This document shows positions 1 to 11,882 of a stretch of DNA of 64,000 nt, piece after piece. Each line of letters opens with the position of its first letter. Within the stretch, counting starts at the first letter, position 1. The position numbers were made by a program, and so were the translations under genes. The notes beneath the pieces were generated by a model, which worked only from the letters and a program-made list of their open reading frames with translations, was not told the DNA's origin and made no database searches. The stretch comes from Gammaproteobacteria bacterium. GTDB taxonomy: Bacteria > Pseudomonadota > Gammaproteobacteria > Enterobacterales > Psychrobiaceae. The stretch spans positions 30,550 to 94,549 of the forward strand of contig JABSRT010000023.1 of assembly GCA_013214945.1 (NCBI GenBank), given 5' to 3'.

Positions 1-219
1 GTCTTAGATGCTATTTTACTTAAAAACAAACGCGCAAGGCTGCGTGATTTGGGTGATATTAGTCAGCAAGTTAAGCTGATAGAAATGATTGTGATTTTAT
101 CAAGCGGGGTCAGAAAAGCGATTATTTTACCCTTACAAAAAGATCAAGTATATCGAAATAAAGATCGACTCAGATTGGTGTACTTTGAGACAGGGGTGTT
201 CATTGATCGTGTATTATAA
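1..219 (+). CDS. C-terminal fragment of an unrecognised protein
   Basis: The first 72 codons of the window are open in frame 1 and end at TAA (217-219); the 5' part lies outside the window. The visible tail is rich in charged and aliphatic residues, has no membrane segment or cysteine, and ends FIDRVL. I do not recognise the family. The gene converges on trxB, and a 9-bp hairpin follows its stop directly, as expected for a real gene end. Nothing supports a functional assignment. Confidence 0.6.
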   Translation, partial: VLDAILLKNKRARLRDLGDISQQVKLIEMIVILSSGVRKAIILPLQKDQVYRNKDRLRLVYFETGVFIDRVL

Positions 220-243
220 CCAAAGCCCCGCTAAGGGCTTTGG
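220..243. terminator. Convergent hairpin between unknown gene and trxB
   Basis: Perfect 9-bp stem (CCAAAGCCC with GGGCTTTGG) and a 6-nt loop, sitting between two converging genes. The flanks are only weakly T-rich, so it is probably a modest bidirectional terminator. Confidence 0.6.
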
Positions 244-284
244 TGCATTACTACCATTAAGTTAACGATAGTAATGTAGTGTTG

Positions 285-1322
<1,038 letters not shown>

Positions 1323-1372
1323 TTATACTATATAGCTGATTTTAATATGTGCATTTCATCACTATTTAAAGC

Positions 1373-1401
1373 AAAAAAAGGAAAGCACGAGGCTTTCCTT
1401 T
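1373..1401 (-). terminator. Intrinsic terminator of ald
   Basis: On the minus strand a 10-bp stem (AAAGGAAAGC with GCTTTCCTTT) and 5-nt loop run into a T7 tract. It lies about 55 nt beyond the ald stop codon and is a canonical rho-independent terminator. Confidence 0.9.
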
Positions 1402-1456
1402 GGTTTAACTATTCAGCTGTCAGACTAGCCTAGGCTAGGCTGAATTAGAATAATTA

Positions 1457-2575
1457 TTAAGCTTGTAGTGCAACTTCTGGCGCAACAAACTCAAGACCGT
1501 GTGCAATAGCAACGCTTTCACAAGTGATTTTGCCGTGGATAACGTTAAGACCGTTTAAGAAGTCTTGATCGTTAGCTAATGCTGCTTTGTAGCCTTGGTT
1601 TGCCAATTTAATAATGTATGGCAATGTTGCATTGTTTAGTGCGAAGGTCGACGTACGTGGTACTGCGCCTGGCATGTTTGCAACACAATAGTGAACCACT
1701 TCATCAACGATGAACGTTGGATCTTGGTGAGTTGTCGCATGAGAAGTCTCAATACAACCACCCTGATCAATAGCAACATCAACAATAGCAGAACCAGGCT
1801 TCATGTTTTTGATGTGTTCTTTAGTCACTAACTTAGGAGCCGCAGCACCTGGAATTAGCACACCACCGATAACTAGGTCAGCAGATAATACAGCTTGCTC
1901 TAGTGCGTCAGCAGTAGAGTAAAGCACTTTAGCCGTGTTACCAAACTGAATGTTTAAACGACGTAGAGTATCGATGCTACGGTCTAAAATTGTCACTTCA
2001 GCGCCAAGGCCAATCGCCATTTGTGCTGCATTGTTACCAACCATTCCGCCGCCGATAATAACGACTTTAGCAGGCTCAACACCAGGTACACCACCTAGCA
2101 ACATGCCACAGCCTGCATTAGATTTTTCTAACGCTTGCGCACCGGCTTGAATAGACATACGACCAGCCACTTCAGACATTGGCGCTAGTAGCGGTAAGCC
2201 ACCGTTACGATCGGTTACTGTTTCGTAAGCGATACAAATAGCTTTTGAATCGATTAGTTCTTGAGTTTGCGCTAAATCAGGGGCTAGGTGAAGGTAAGTA
2301 AATAAGATTTGACCTTCGCGTAACATTGCACGTTCAACCGTTAGCGGCTCTTTAACTTTAACAATCATTTCTGCTTTTGCAAAAACTGCAGCTGCATCAT
2401 TTTCGATTGCTGCACCAGCATCGATATAATCTTGGTCAGTGAAACCAATGCCAGCACCGGCTTGGGTCTGGACAATAACATCGTGGCCATGTTGAACTAG
2501 TTCGCGCACACTTGCTGGAACCATACCGACACGATATTCATGATTTTTAATTTCTTTAGGTACACCGATAAGCAT
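1457..2575 (-). CDS. ald: Alanine dehydrogenase
   Basis: NAD-dependent, reversible oxidative deamination of L-alanine to pyruvate and ammonium in the cytoplasm. At 372 aa it is full length. The family catalytic residues are in place: Lys75 in KVKEP and His96 in YLHLAP. The Rossmann glycine motif GGGMVG is at about 175-180. ATG at 2575 is preceded by AAAGG. It is transcribed divergently from lrp, 148 bp away, and has its own strong terminator. Control of ald by an Lrp/AsnC-type regulator is well known in several bacteria, so regulation by its neighbour is a reasonable inference; I did not identify an operator. Confidence 0.97.
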   Translation of the reverse strand: MLIGVPKEIKNHEYRVGMVPASVRELVQHGHDVIVQTQAGAGIGFTDQDYIDAGAAIENDAAAVFAKAEMIVKVKEPLTVERAMLREGQILFTYLHLAPDLAQTQELIDSKAICIAYETVTDRNGGLPLLAPMSEVAGRMSIQAGAQALEKSNAGCGMLLGGVPGVEPAKVVIIGGGMVGNNAAQMAIGLGAEVTILDRSIDTLRRLNIQFGNTAKVLYSTADALEQAVLSADLVIGGVLIPGAAAPKLVTKEHIKNMKPGSAIVDVAIDQGGCIETSHATTHQDPTFIVDEVVHYCVANMPGAVPRTSTFALNNATLPYIIKLANQGYKAALANDQDFLNGLNVIHGKITCESVAIAHGLEFVAPEVALQA

Positions 2576-2723
2576 AATGACTACCTTTTGTTAATTTGGA
2601 TGTGTAAAAAGTAAATCTAGTATAGAAGCTTTTTTCAGGGGATATCATCTGTAATTTCGACAATATCAGCATAAAATGCTAACATTTGAAGCTATCTAAG
2701 ATAATGCACCAATGGTAATACCA

Positions 2724-3200
2724 ATGAGCCAGTCAATAGTACTAGATCGCATTGATCGCAACATATTAATCCAATTACAAATCAACGGCAGAATCTCTAA
2801 TGTCGAATTAGCTAAACGGGTTGGCTTAAGTCCAACCCCTTGCTTAGAGCGAGTAAAACGGCTGGAAAAACAGCGGGTGATTAAATCCTATACCGCCTTG
2901 CTCGATCCCGAACAGCTTAATGCTTCACTATTAGTTTATGTTGAAATTAGACTCAACCGCAGTAGTGCTGATGTGTTTGACCGGTTTAATGAAGCCGTTA
3001 ATCAATTAGATGATATTTTAGAGTGCCATTTAGTGTCTGGCGATTTCGACTACTTACTAAAAACACGAGTGGCTGATATGTCAACTTATCGTAAGGTGCT
3101 TAATCAAACGTTACTGCAATTGCCCGATATTAAAGATTCTCGAACCTATGTGGTGATGGAAGAAGTTAAATATTCTACCCAAATTGCGATCGCCAATTAA
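2724..3200 (+). CDS. lrp: Leucine-responsive regulatory protein, Lrp/AsnC family
   Basis: DNA-binding regulator of amino-acid metabolism. As read here it is 158 aa. The winged HTH near residues 10-60 contains the highly conserved GRISNVELAKRVGLSPTPC segment typical of true Lrp. The C-terminal RAM/effector domain carries CHLVSGDFDYLLK and ends with the Lrp-like TYVVMEEVK. ATG at 2712 would add four residues; I prefer 2724 because the homologous region begins there, and neither start has a strong ribosome site. Position upstream of ftsK matches E. coli; ald is divergent. Confidence 0.93.
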   Translation: MSQSIVLDRIDRNILIQLQINGRISNVELAKRVGLSPTPCLERVKRLEKQRVIKSYTALLDPEQLNASLLVYVEIRLNRSSADVFDRFNEAVNQLDDILECHLVSGDFDYLLKTRVADMSTYRKVLNQTLLQLPDIKDSRTYVVMEEVKYSTQIAIAN

Positions 3201-3366
3201 CTTGCCTAAGTAGCACTTGATCAAGCGCTACTTAAGCGTTTAAAATTGGTATTATGGCTAGATACCCGTAATCGATGAAATGCAGGTTTTATTCCAGCAT
3301 TGCCAAGGGTATAGGTTAAGCGTCAAATTTTTTAAGTGGAATAATTGTGTTAGGGAGAGATTACTT

Positions 3367-5925
3367 TTGGCCATAGAGAATTCAGTGCAAGAGACAGTAG
3401 TAGATAATATGCAGCCAGTAACAACAGCGAGCGGAAAAGTTAGCGGGGCGCAAAGATTGCTTGAAGCGGCTATCGTGACGTCAACGTTGTTATCATTATA
3501 TTTATTGTTGGCACTTTATAGCTTTGATCGTGCTGATGCCAGTTGGACTCAAACCGCAGTCAGTGGCACTGCAGCTAACTGGATGGGTCATACCGGGGCC
3601 TACTTGGCGGATATTTTACTATTTTGTGTTGGTTATCTGGCTTATCTGTGTCCATTTTTACTCGCTGGTTTAGGTTATGTACTGTTTAAAGCCCACCATA
3701 AGTTACGTGCGATTGATTATTTTACGATGGGACTACGCTTTGTCGGCTTCTTTTTAACCGTTTTTGGGGTTTTAGCAACGGCTAGTATTAATTTCGATAA
3801 TATCTATAGTTTCTCTGGCGGTGGCATTATCGGAGATATGGTGGCACAAGCGATGTTACCAAACTTTAATTTTCTTGGTACCACCTTGCTATTGGTTTGT
3901 TTTATTGCAACTGGCTTGACACTTTTGACCGGCATTGGCTGGATGCAGCTTGCTGAATCAATTGGTTATTATACTATTAAGGGTTGTTGCTGGGTTGGCG
4001 ATTTGCCGCAACGTTTTAGTCGTAACAACCACCGTAATGAATCTGTCGAGTCTGACGATATTTCAGCACCCCCAATGACTAACAAACAAAGAAGTGCAGA
4101 GCCTAGTTTTGACCTTACTGCTAACGCCAAGGTAGCTAAAACCGGCTTGCCTGAACCCCAACTAGCCACGACTAGTGTTGTTGCGATTAAACCGGATAAA
4201 ATGGCAGCTATACCCAGTACTGATGGCGTGAGTGCAACTATTGAACCGCAAGATGACGATAGCCCTGAAATAGAACTTTCGCCGTATCAACGCCCTGAAC
4301 ATGATGATATTGCAACTGATGATATCGCGCAGCCAAGTTCAACTGAACAATTGAGCGCCGCTATTTCAGCTATTCAACCTAAAGTTATCGCTGAAGATTC
4401 ACCAGAGCCTGTTATCGAGCTGCCGGCCGCGGTAGGCCTGTTACCCTCATTGACTTTGCTCGATAATGCAAAAAAGAAATTTGCGCCGATTGCCCAAGAG
4501 GACTTGGATCGAGTATCACGGTTGGTCGAAGAAAAATTGCTCGACTTTAATATCATCGCTAATGTGGTTGATGTATATCCTGGTCCTGTCATCACGCGCT
4601 TTGAACTCGACTTGGCGCCAGGGGTTAAAGTAAGCAAAATATCGGCCTTATCCAAAGATTTAGCACGTTCATTATCAGCGTTAAGTGTGAGGATCGTTGA
4701 AGTTATTCCAGGCAAGAGTGTTATCGGGCTTGAAATCCCCAATGAACATCGCGAAACGGTCTACTTACGCGAAAACCTGAGCAGTGATGCATTTGCTAAC
4801 TCAGCATCGCCGTTAACTATGGTGCTAGGCAAAGATATTTCTGGTGCGCCGGTGGTGGTTGATTTGGGGAAAATGCCGCATTTGCTAGTGGCGGGTACCA
4901 CTGGTTCAGGTAAGTCAGTTGGGGTTAATGCGATGATCGTATCATTGCTTTATAAGTCGACCCCTGAACAAGTTCGGATGATTATGATCGATCCGAAGAT
5001 GCTGGAACTCTCCGTTTATGAGGGGATCCCACACCTGTTGTCCGAAGTAGTTACTGACATGAAAGAAGCAGCAAATGCCTTGCGCTGGTGTGTTGGTGAA
5101 ATGGAACGTCGCTATAAAGTGATGTCGGCGGTCGGGGTGCGTAATCTGAAAGGTTACAATGCTAAAATTGATCAAGCCCGCGCTGATGGCACGCCATTGG
5201 TCGATCCGCTATGGAAGCCAGGTGATAGCATGGACCCAACAGCACCAGAGCTTGAAAACCTGCCGAGCATTGTGGTGGTGGTTGACGAGTTTGCCGATAT
5301 GATCATGATTGTCGGTAAGAAGGTCGAAGAGCTGATTGCCCGAATTGCGCAAAAAGCTCGTGCCGCTGGCATTCATCTTATTTTAGCGACGCAGCGCCCA
5401 TCGGTTGATGTTATTACCGGTTTGATTAAAGCCAATATCCCAACCCGAATTGCATTTCAAGTATCGTCGAGAATTGATTCACGAACTATTTTAGATCAAC
5501 AAGGCGCAGAGCAATTGCTTGGCATGGGCGATATGTTGTATTTGCCGCCAGGCACAGGAGTACCAACGCGAGTTCACGGCGCCTTTGTCGACGATCATGA
5601 AGTACATAAGGTGGTTGCTGACTGGAAAAAACGCGGAAAACCGAACTATATTGAGGCGATCTTGTCTGGTGATAGTAACGAGTCAATTTTATTGCCTGGT
5701 GAAGCAGCCGATGGCGATGACGAAAATGATGAATTTTATGATGAGGCTGTTGCGTTCGTTACCGAAACGCGACGAGGATCAATCTCAAGTGTGCAACGCA
5801 AGTTTAAAATTGGTTATAACAGAGCTGCCCGCTTAATTGAACAAATGGAAGCGTCGGGCATTGTTAGTTCGCCGGGACATAATGGGCTGCGTGAAGTAAT
5901 TGCTCCGCCAGCGCCAAAGATGTAA
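3367..5925 (+). CDS. ftsK: DNA translocase FtsK
   Basis: Divisome protein that pumps chromosome ends through the septum and activates dimer resolution. About 852 aa from the TTG at 3367. Order: four hydrophobic segments near residues 40-190, a short acidic/proline-rich linker to about 365, the RecA-like motor with Walker A GTTGSGKS near 510-517 and Walker B-like VVVVDEFAD, then the gamma winged helix that reads KOPS sites ([12 protein letters not shown]). Much shorter than the 1329-aa E. coli protein because the linker is short. An ATG at 3280 is in frame, but TTG at 3367 has GGAG 9 nt upstream; ATG at 3409 is a third option. Confidence 0.95.
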   Translation: MAIENSVQETVVDNMQPVTTASGKVSGAQRLLEAAIVTSTLLSLYLLLALYSFDRADASWTQTAVSGTAANWMGHTGAYLADILLFCVGYLAYLCPFLLAGLGYVLFKAHHKLRAIDYFTMGLRFVGFFLTVFGVLATASINFDNIYSFSGGGIIGDMVAQAMLPNFNFLGTTLLLVCFIATGLTLLTGIGWMQLAESIGYYTIKGCCWVGDLPQRFSRNNHRNESVESDDISAPPMTNKQRSAEPSFDLTANAKVAKTGLPEPQLATTSVVAIKPDKMAAIPSTDGVSATIEPQDDDSPEIELSPYQRPEHDDIATDDIAQPSSTEQLSAAISAIQPKVIAEDSPEPVIELPAAVGLLPSLTLLDNAKKKFAPIAQEDLDRVSRLVEEKLLDFNIIANVVDVYPGPVITRFELDLAPGVKVSKISALSKDLARSLSALSVRIVEVIPGKSVIGLEIPNEHRETVYLRENLSSDAFANSASPLTMVLGKDISGAPVVVDLGKMPHLLVAGTTGSGKSVGVNAMIVSLLYKSTPEQVRMIMIDPKMLELSVYEGIPHLLSEVVTDMKEAANALRWCVGEMERRYKVMSAVGVRNLKGYNAKIDQARADGTPLVDPLWKPGDSMDPTAPELENLPSIVVVVDEFADMIMIVGKKVEELIARIAQKARAAGIHLILATQRPSVDVITGLIKANIPTRIAFQVSSRIDSRTILDQQGAEQLLGMGDMLYLPPGTGVPTRVHGAFVDDHEVHKVVADWKKRGKPNYIEAILSGDSNESILLPGEAADGDDENDEFYDEAVAFVTETRRGSISSVQRKFKIGYNRAARLIEQMEASGIVSSPGHNGLREVIAPPAPKM

Positions 5926-6024
5926 CCACCACGAACTCAGCAATCAGCGCACAGTGTTGAATTAGTAGATAGTATTCAATCGGTAGATAACGTTGAATCA
6001 GCGCAAAGTATTTATAGGATAATG

Positions 6025-6705
6025 ATGTACAAGAATTTAGTGTTAATAAGTGTGTTTATGCTGGCAATGAGTGGCACGGTAATGGTGCAAGCGACTGAAC
6101 AATTAGGTTCGACGCTTGAAACCCCAGCCAAACCAGCCGCGGCACCAACGAGTGCGTTATTGACGTTACGTCATAAGCTAAAGCGATTCGAGCAGTTCTC
6201 AGCGCAGTTTGAGCAAAAGGTCTTTGATGTCAAAGGCCAGCAGATCCAAACAAGCAAGGGAGAGTTGCAAGTCCAACAACCCAATAAATTTCGATGGCAG
6301 ACCTATGAACCAGATCAGAATTTAATTGTCTCGGACGGTCAAGCAGTGTGGATCTATAATGCTTTTGTTGAACAGGTCACAGCAATGGAACTCAACAAAA
6401 CGGTGCAACAATCGCCGTTGTGGTTAATTGCCAACCAAAGTGAGCAAGCTTGGTCACAATTTGATGTTAGCACTAACCAACAGGGTTATTCCATTGTGCC
6501 TAAGGATCCAAATAGCTTAACTAAGCGCATTATCATTCGTTTTAATGACGATATCATTAGCCGCTTAACCATTGAAGATACTCAAGGTCAAACGAGCGAG
6601 TTTATTTTAAGCGACTTTAATGCCAGCTCACGACTTGCTAATGACATATTTAATTTTACGCTACCTGACGGCGTTGATTTTGACGACCAAAGAGAGGTTA
6701 AGTAG
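6025..6705 (+). CDS. lolA: Outer-membrane lipoprotein carrier LolA
   Basis: Periplasmic chaperone that takes lipoproteins from LolCDE to LolB. 226 aa with a signal peptide of about 24 residues (hydrophobic core, cleavage after VQA), an A/P-rich spacer, then the LolA fold with FSAQFEQKV, PNKFRWQTYEPD and DGQAVWIYN. Two adjacent ATGs (6022, 6025) are possible; AGGA at 6016-6019 is better spaced for 6025. The gene is in the same frame as ftsK with only the ftsK stop between them. rarA follows after 6 nt, so ftsK-lolA-rarA probably form one transcription unit, as in E. coli. Confidence 0.95.
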   Translation: MYKNLVLISVFMLAMSGTVMVQATEQLGSTLETPAKPAAAPTSALLTLRHKLKRFEQFSAQFEQKVFDVKGQQIQTSKGELQVQQPNKFRWQTYEPDQNLIVSDGQAVWIYNAFVEQVTAMELNKTVQQSPLWLIANQSEQAWSQFDVSTNQQGYSIVPKDPNSLTKRIIIRFNDDIISRLTIEDTQGQTSEFILSDFNASSRLANDIFNFTLPDGVDFDDQREVK

Positions 6706-6711
6706 CGTTCT

Positions 6712-8043
6712 GTGACGACATTAACTTTTGACTTTTCGCCCAACTTTGAACCGCTGGCTGCACGAATGCGTCCGCGGACTATTGAGCAGTATATTGGCCA
6801 AGGTCATATTCTTGGTCCTGCCAAACCATTGCGCTTGGCGTTAGAGGCGGGCCGAGCTCATTCAATGATTTTATGGGGGCCGCCGGGCACCGGTAAAACT
6901 ACCTTGGCAGAGTTAGTGGCCACATACGTTGATGCCCATGTTGAACGTATATCGGCGGTCACCTCTGGGGTCAAAGATATTAGAAAAGCGATCGAAAATG
7001 CCAAGGACGTCGCCAGTGCACAATCACGGCGAACCTTGTTGTTTGTTGACGAAGTTCATCGCTTTAACAAAGGCCAGCAAGACGCTTTTTTACCCTATAT
7101 TGAAGATGGCACGGTTATTTTTATTGGTGCCACCACCGAGAACCCATCATTTCAGTTAAACAACGCCTTGTTATCGCGGGCGCGAGTCTATTTACTCAAT
7201 AAATTAGAACCGCAAGATATTATTGCCTTAATAGCCCAAGCCTTGGTTGATAAAGAGCGCGGCTTAGGTAAACAGTCGATAGTTATGGCGCCAGAAGTGG
7301 CTAATGCCTTGGCTAACATCGTCCAGGGCGATGCACGGATGGCGCTGAACTACCTTGAATTACTGAGCGATATGCTTGATGGAAACCATCAAGAGATTAG
7401 CCTCGAAATGCTCACCCAAGTGTGCGGTGCTAAGGTTAGCCAATTTGATAATAAAGGCGACCTTTATTACGACTTGATCTCGGCTTTGCATAAATCAATT
7501 CGCGGCTCATCTCCTGATGGTGCGCTTTATTGGTTTTGCCGGATGTTAGCCGTCGGTGCTGATCCGTTGTATATTGGACGACGATTATTAGCTATTGCAT
7601 CAGAAGATATCGGCAATGCCGATCCCAAAGCGATGCAAATAGCCTTGTCGGCATGGGATTGTTTTCATCGAGTTGGACCTGCGGAAGGGGAGCGAGCGTT
7701 AGCTCAAGCGGTGATTTATTTAGCTTGTGCTCCCAAAAGTAATGCAGTGTACAGTGCTTTTAGTCAAATGAAAGCGCTGGTGGCCCAAGAGCAAGACTTT
7801 GAGGTACCCAATCATTTGCGTAATGCCCCGACTAACTTAATGAAAGAGCTAGGCTATGGCAGTGAATATCGTTATGCCCATGACGAAGTTAATGCCTTTG
7901 CTGCGGGAGAAAGCTATTTACCGCCACAATTAGCCGAGTTAAGACTGTATCAGCCGACCAGTCGCGGTCTGGAAGCTAAAATTAGCGAAAAACTCAAATT
8001 TTTGGAACAACTTAACCAAGCCAGTGCCAATAAAAGGTATTAA
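6712..8043 (+). CDS. rarA: Replication-associated recombination protein A (AAA+ ATPase)
   Basis: Clamp-loader-like AAA+ ATPase (RarA/MgsA, related to WRNIP1) acting at stalled forks. 443 aa, full length. Walker A GPPGTGKT is at 56-63, Walker B is [10 protein letters not shown], sensor 1 is GATTENPSF, and the arginine-finger region LLSRARV follows. The C-terminal tetramerisation part contains [13 protein letters not shown] and [10 protein letters not shown]. The start is GTG, six bases after the lolA stop, with a GAGAGG-like ribosome site inside the end of lolA, suggesting translational coupling. Confidence 0.96.
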   Translation: MTTLTFDFSPNFEPLAARMRPRTIEQYIGQGHILGPAKPLRLALEAGRAHSMILWGPPGTGKTTLAELVATYVDAHVERISAVTSGVKDIRKAIENAKDVASAQSRRTLLFVDEVHRFNKGQQDAFLPYIEDGTVIFIGATTENPSFQLNNALLSRARVYLLNKLEPQDIIALIAQALVDKERGLGKQSIVMAPEVANALANIVQGDARMALNYLELLSDMLDGNHQEISLEMLTQVCGAKVSQFDNKGDLYYDLISALHKSIRGSSPDGALYWFCRMLAVGADPLYIGRRLLAIASEDIGNADPKAMQIALSAWDCFHRVGPAEGERALAQAVIYLACAPKSNAVYSAFSQMKALVAQEQDFEVPNHLRNAPTNLMKELGYGSEYRYAHDEVNAFAAGESYLPPQLAELRLYQPTSRGLEAKISEKLKFLEQLNQASANKRY

Positions 8044-8094
8044 CCAACGGCACACGCTAACGGACAATAAATTAAGGATAACGATAGGTAAGCG

Positions 8095-8466
8095 ATGAAT
8101 AATTTACTGATGATTGCGATCGGAGGTGCGTGCGGTGCCATGACCCGCTATGGATTTGCACAATTAGCAATTAACCTGTTTGGTAAAGGCTTTCCTTTTG
8201 GTACACTTATTGTCAATTTTGTTGGCTCATTATGTATGGGGCTACTTTTTGGCCTCGTTGAGGCTGAACATGTAGTGCCGGAAGCAAAAATGGCATTAGG
8301 CATTGGATTTTTGGGGGCGTTAACGACCTTTTCAACATTTTCTCTTGATAGTGTGCTGTTGATCCAGCAAGGCGACCTGATCAAAGCGATGCTTAATATC
8401 ATGTTAAATGTTGGTTTGAGTCTGGGTGCTGCTTTTATTGGTATCACACTCGTTGCTAAAACCTAA
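8095..8466 (+). CDS. crcB: Fluoride ion channel CrcB/Fluc
   Basis: Small inner-membrane fluoride channel, 123 aa, four hydrophobic helices, working as an antiparallel dimer in this family. Recognised by GGACGAMTRY near residues 10-19, GTLIVNFVGS (conserved pore Asn) and LGALTTFSTFS near the third helix. AGG lies just upstream of the ATG. It sits between rarA and serS, a common location in Shewanella-type genomes. No fluoride riboswitch is evident upstream; the gap from rarA is only 51 bp. Confidence 0.95.
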   Translation: MNNLLMIAIGGACGAMTRYGFAQLAINLFGKGFPFGTLIVNFVGSLCMGLLFGLVEAEHVVPEAKMALGIGFLGALTTFSTFSLDSVLLIQQGDLIKAMLNIMLNVGLSLGAAFIGITLVAKT

Positions 8467-8498
8467 ATGTTAGGCCTAAACAAAGCCCGTATCCTTAG

Positions 8499-9830
<1,332 letters not shown>

Positions 9831-9838
9831 TTTGGTGT

Positions 9839-9958
9839 ATGAGAAATGACGATCAGTGGTTAAGATTAATGCTTTATCGTGCGATGATAGTTACGTTCAC
9901 CGGTTTGATTTTTGTTATTTTGACAGATGCGTTTATCTTAGTAATGACCAATATTTAA
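9839..9958 (+). CDS. Small single-pass membrane protein (39 aa)
   Basis: An open frame from ATG 9839 to TAA 9958 encodes 39 aa: a polar N-terminus (MRNDDQWLR) and one hydrophobic helix of about 20 residues (MIVTFTGLIFVILTDAFILV). It starts 8 nt after serS stops and ends 4 nt before a strong terminator, so it fits as the last gene of the serS transcript. I see no good ribosome site, so translation may be coupled to serS. The function is unknown and I do not recognise a family. The alternative is chance openness of a short spacer. Confidence 0.5.
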   Translation: MRNDDQWLRLMLYRAMIVTFTGLIFVILTDAFILVMTNI

Positions 9959-9961
9959 TCA

Positions 9962-9996
9962 AAAAATGCCGTTCAGTTAAGCTGAACGGCATTTTT
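9962..9996. terminator. Bidirectional terminator after serS
   Basis: A 12-bp or longer GC-containing stem (AATGCCGTTCAG with CTGAACGGCATT) has an A-tract before it and a T-tract after it, so it works on both strands: for serS and the mini-gene on plus and for the HTH gene on minus. Confidence 0.9.
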
Positions 9997-10025
9997 CATG
10001 GGGTTGGCTTTGATATTTATCTGGT

Positions 10026-10208
10026 TTAAATGCCACCGATCCGTTGTGCCAGCTCTTTATAACGTTTTACATCTTCGCTATTAAACAATGGCTCATTGCT
10101 ATCGCCGCCGACAGTGGACAACAGGCTTTCACGTGCTAAGCGCTTTACTCGCGCTTCGGAAATGCCTAAAAATTCAGCTGCGGCTGCAACCGTTAACGTT
10201 TCTTCCAT
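10026..10208 (-). CDS. Small excisionase/MerR-like helix-turn-helix protein
   Basis: 60 aa from ATG 10208, which has AAGGAG six bases upstream. It begins with a recognisable HTH_17-type unit (TLTVAAAAEFLGISEARVKRLARE), then SLLSTVGGDSNEPLF and SEDVKRYKELAQR, the usual layout of excisionase-family DNA-binding domains in which residues after the second helix form a wing. There is no effector domain. It stands alone, without an integrase or phage genes nearby, so it is more likely a small chromosomal regulator than a prophage excisionase. Target unknown. Confidence 0.8.
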   Translation of the reverse strand: MEETLTVAAAAEFLGISEARVKRLARESLLSTVGGDSNEPLFNSEDVKRYKELAQRIGGI

Positions 10209-10378
10209 GATCTGCTCCTTAAAAATAGTACCCAACACTTAAACATATCCATAACAACTTCTCAACATTTTTGTCGCCATTGCCTTGCTGGTAATTTAGC
10301 CAGCCTCGCTAAAATGTCGCTTAGTCACGACTAAAGGCTTATATCCATTTTTTGAAGATGCTAAACTCTCGCGTCTTG

Positions 10379-10429
10379 CGCCCCGTGAGGTGTGAGTCGC
10401 GAATAGGCGGCCTTACACTTCACGGGGCG
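10379..10429. other. Large hairpin upstream of the SNF transporter
   Basis: Two 18-nt arms (10379-10396 and 10412-10429) pair along their full length, mostly G-C with two G-U wobbles in plus-strand RNA, enclosing a 15-nt loop. It lies 50 bp before the GTG of the transporter gene. The following sequence (GCTTTGCTTG) is only moderately T-rich. It could be a leader/attenuator structure, a weak terminator, or a REP-like repeat. I could not match it to a known riboswitch. Confidence 0.55.
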
Positions 10430-10478
10430 AGCTTTGCTTGTTGGTCAAACGACGGAAATAACATAGATAGGAATTGTA

Positions 10479-11822
10479 GTGGATAGAGGTCAGTTTAGTT
10501 CGAAATTTGGGTTTATTATGGCAGCAGCCGGTGCAGCTGTTGGCTTAGGAAACATCTGGGGTTTTCCAACACAGGTCGCCAGTAACGGCGGCGCCGCATT
10601 TGTATTGGTTTATTTAGTGCTGGCATTTTGCCTTGCTTATCCGGCGCTGATGGCTGAACTGATTGTTGGTCGTGCAACGCGTCGTAATGCCGTTGAAGCC
10701 TTGCCTATGTTAACCGAAGTGCCGCTGTTAAAGCTTGGCGGCAAGCTTGTTGGCATCGCGGGTTTAATCACGGTAGCCGTTATTTTAAGTTTCTATGCCA
10801 TTGTGGCTGGCTGGATGTTCGCTTCGGCGCTTGAGCCAGTGTTAAGCACGTTAGGCTTAGTTGAATCTGCGCAATGGGTCACTCAGTTTGGTTTGAGCCG
10901 TAATGTCGTGTTTACAGTGGTCTTTATGGTCGCGACTATTATGATTATTTGTGGTGGCGTACGTGAAGGCATTGAACGTTGGTCAACCCGACTGATGCCG
11001 GCATTGGTCGTCATTTTATTGCTGCTGATTGCATATATGATGACATTGCCCGGCGCAATAAAAGGTCTTGAAGTCTATTTAGTACCAGACTTTAGCCAAA
11101 TTTTAGACGGTGGGCTGTTAGTTAGTGCACTGGGCCAAGCCTTTTTCTCCTTATCTTTAGGGGTTGGTTGCATGTTAATTTATGGCTCGTATATGTCGAG
11201 CCGAGAAAACATTGTGCAAGTGGGTGCCTGGGTGACTTTAATTGATGTTGGTTTGGCTTTTGTGGCTGGATTATTAATTATTCCTGCCATGTATGTCGCT
11301 CAGCACTATGGGGTTGAAATTTTTGACCAAAACGGTCAACTAATCGGTGGTGACAGCTTAATTTTTAAAGTGTTACCTAGTTTATTCGATCAGATGGGCA
11401 CGATTGGTGTTTTTGTTGCTTTTGCTTTTTTCACGCTGATGTCATTAGCAGCCTTAACTTCGTCGATTTCTTTACTTGAAGTGCCAGTTGCTTATGTCGT
11501 TGAGAGTCATGGTGTTGAACGAAAAAAGGCCAGCTGGAGCATCGGCGCGTTAATTACCTCATTAAGCTTAATCATCGTGTTTAACTTTGAAGCACTATTT
11601 GGGCTAGTGATTGCTATTACTACTCGTTATAGTCAACCGATCCTTGGGATTTTCTTTTGTGTTTATGCCGGCTGGGTATGGCAGCGTAATAACGCGTTAA
11701 CCGAAATTAAGAAAGGTAACTCAGGGGCGCAGCATAGTCTGTTCTGGGCTATTTGGCCGTGGTATGTACGGTTTGTTTGTCCGGTATTTATTTTAGCGAT
11801 GTTCATTCATTCACTAAATTAA
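10479..11822 (+). CDS. Sodium-dependent transporter, SNF/NSS family
   Basis: Inner-membrane Na+-coupled symporter of the neurotransmitter:sodium symporter family (LeuT-like), 447 aa with 11-12 hydrophobic segments. The family signature is at the N-terminus: GAAVGLGNIWGFP near residues 19-31, which forms the substrate/Na+ site in TM1. TM6 contains AFFSLSLGVGCMLIYGSY. Substrate cannot be read from sequence; amino acids are most likely. The start is GTG with AGGA at the right distance. It is transcribed alone, behind the hairpin at 10379-10429, and converges on yeiP. Confidence 0.92.
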   Translation: MDRGQFSSKFGFIMAAAGAAVGLGNIWGFPTQVASNGGAAFVLVYLVLAFCLAYPALMAELIVGRATRRNAVEALPMLTEVPLLKLGGKLVGIAGLITVAVILSFYAIVAGWMFASALEPVLSTLGLVESAQWVTQFGLSRNVVFTVVFMVATIMIICGGVREGIERWSTRLMPALVVILLLLIAYMMTLPGAIKGLEVYLVPDFSQILDGGLLVSALGQAFFSLSLGVGCMLIYGSYMSSRENIVQVGAWVTLIDVGLAFVAGLLIIPAMYVAQHYGVEIFDQNGQLIGGDSLIFKVLPSLFDQMGTIGVFVAFAFFTLMSLAALTSSISLLEVPVAYVVESHGVERKKASWSIGALITSLSLIIVFNFEALFGLVIAITTRYSQPILGIFFCVYAGWVWQRNNALTEIKKGNSGAQHSLFWAIWPWYVRFVCPVFILAMFIHSLN

Positions 11823-11840
11823 GCACCAATAATCGGTTAT

Positions 11841-11870
11841 CGATGCCAGTCAAACTAATGGCTGGCATCG
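11841..11870. terminator. Convergent hairpin between SNF gene and yeiP
   Basis: A 12-bp stem (one G-U) with a 6-nt loop sits 18 bp after the transporter stop and 12 bp from the yeiP stop. There is no T-tract, so it could be a weak or Rho-assisted terminator or a 3'-end stabiliser. Confidence 0.5.
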
Positions 11871-11882
11871 AAAGCGCGAAAA

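Noticed and set aside
4374..4742. 122-codon minus-strand frame inside ftsK
   Set aside because: Antisense to well-conserved FtsK motor sequence, no ribosome site, serine/threonine-rich shadow composition.
10026..10208. Prophage remnant indicated by an excisionase-like gene
   Set aside because: No integrase, attachment repeats or other phage genes; it is followed by ordinary chromosomal genes.
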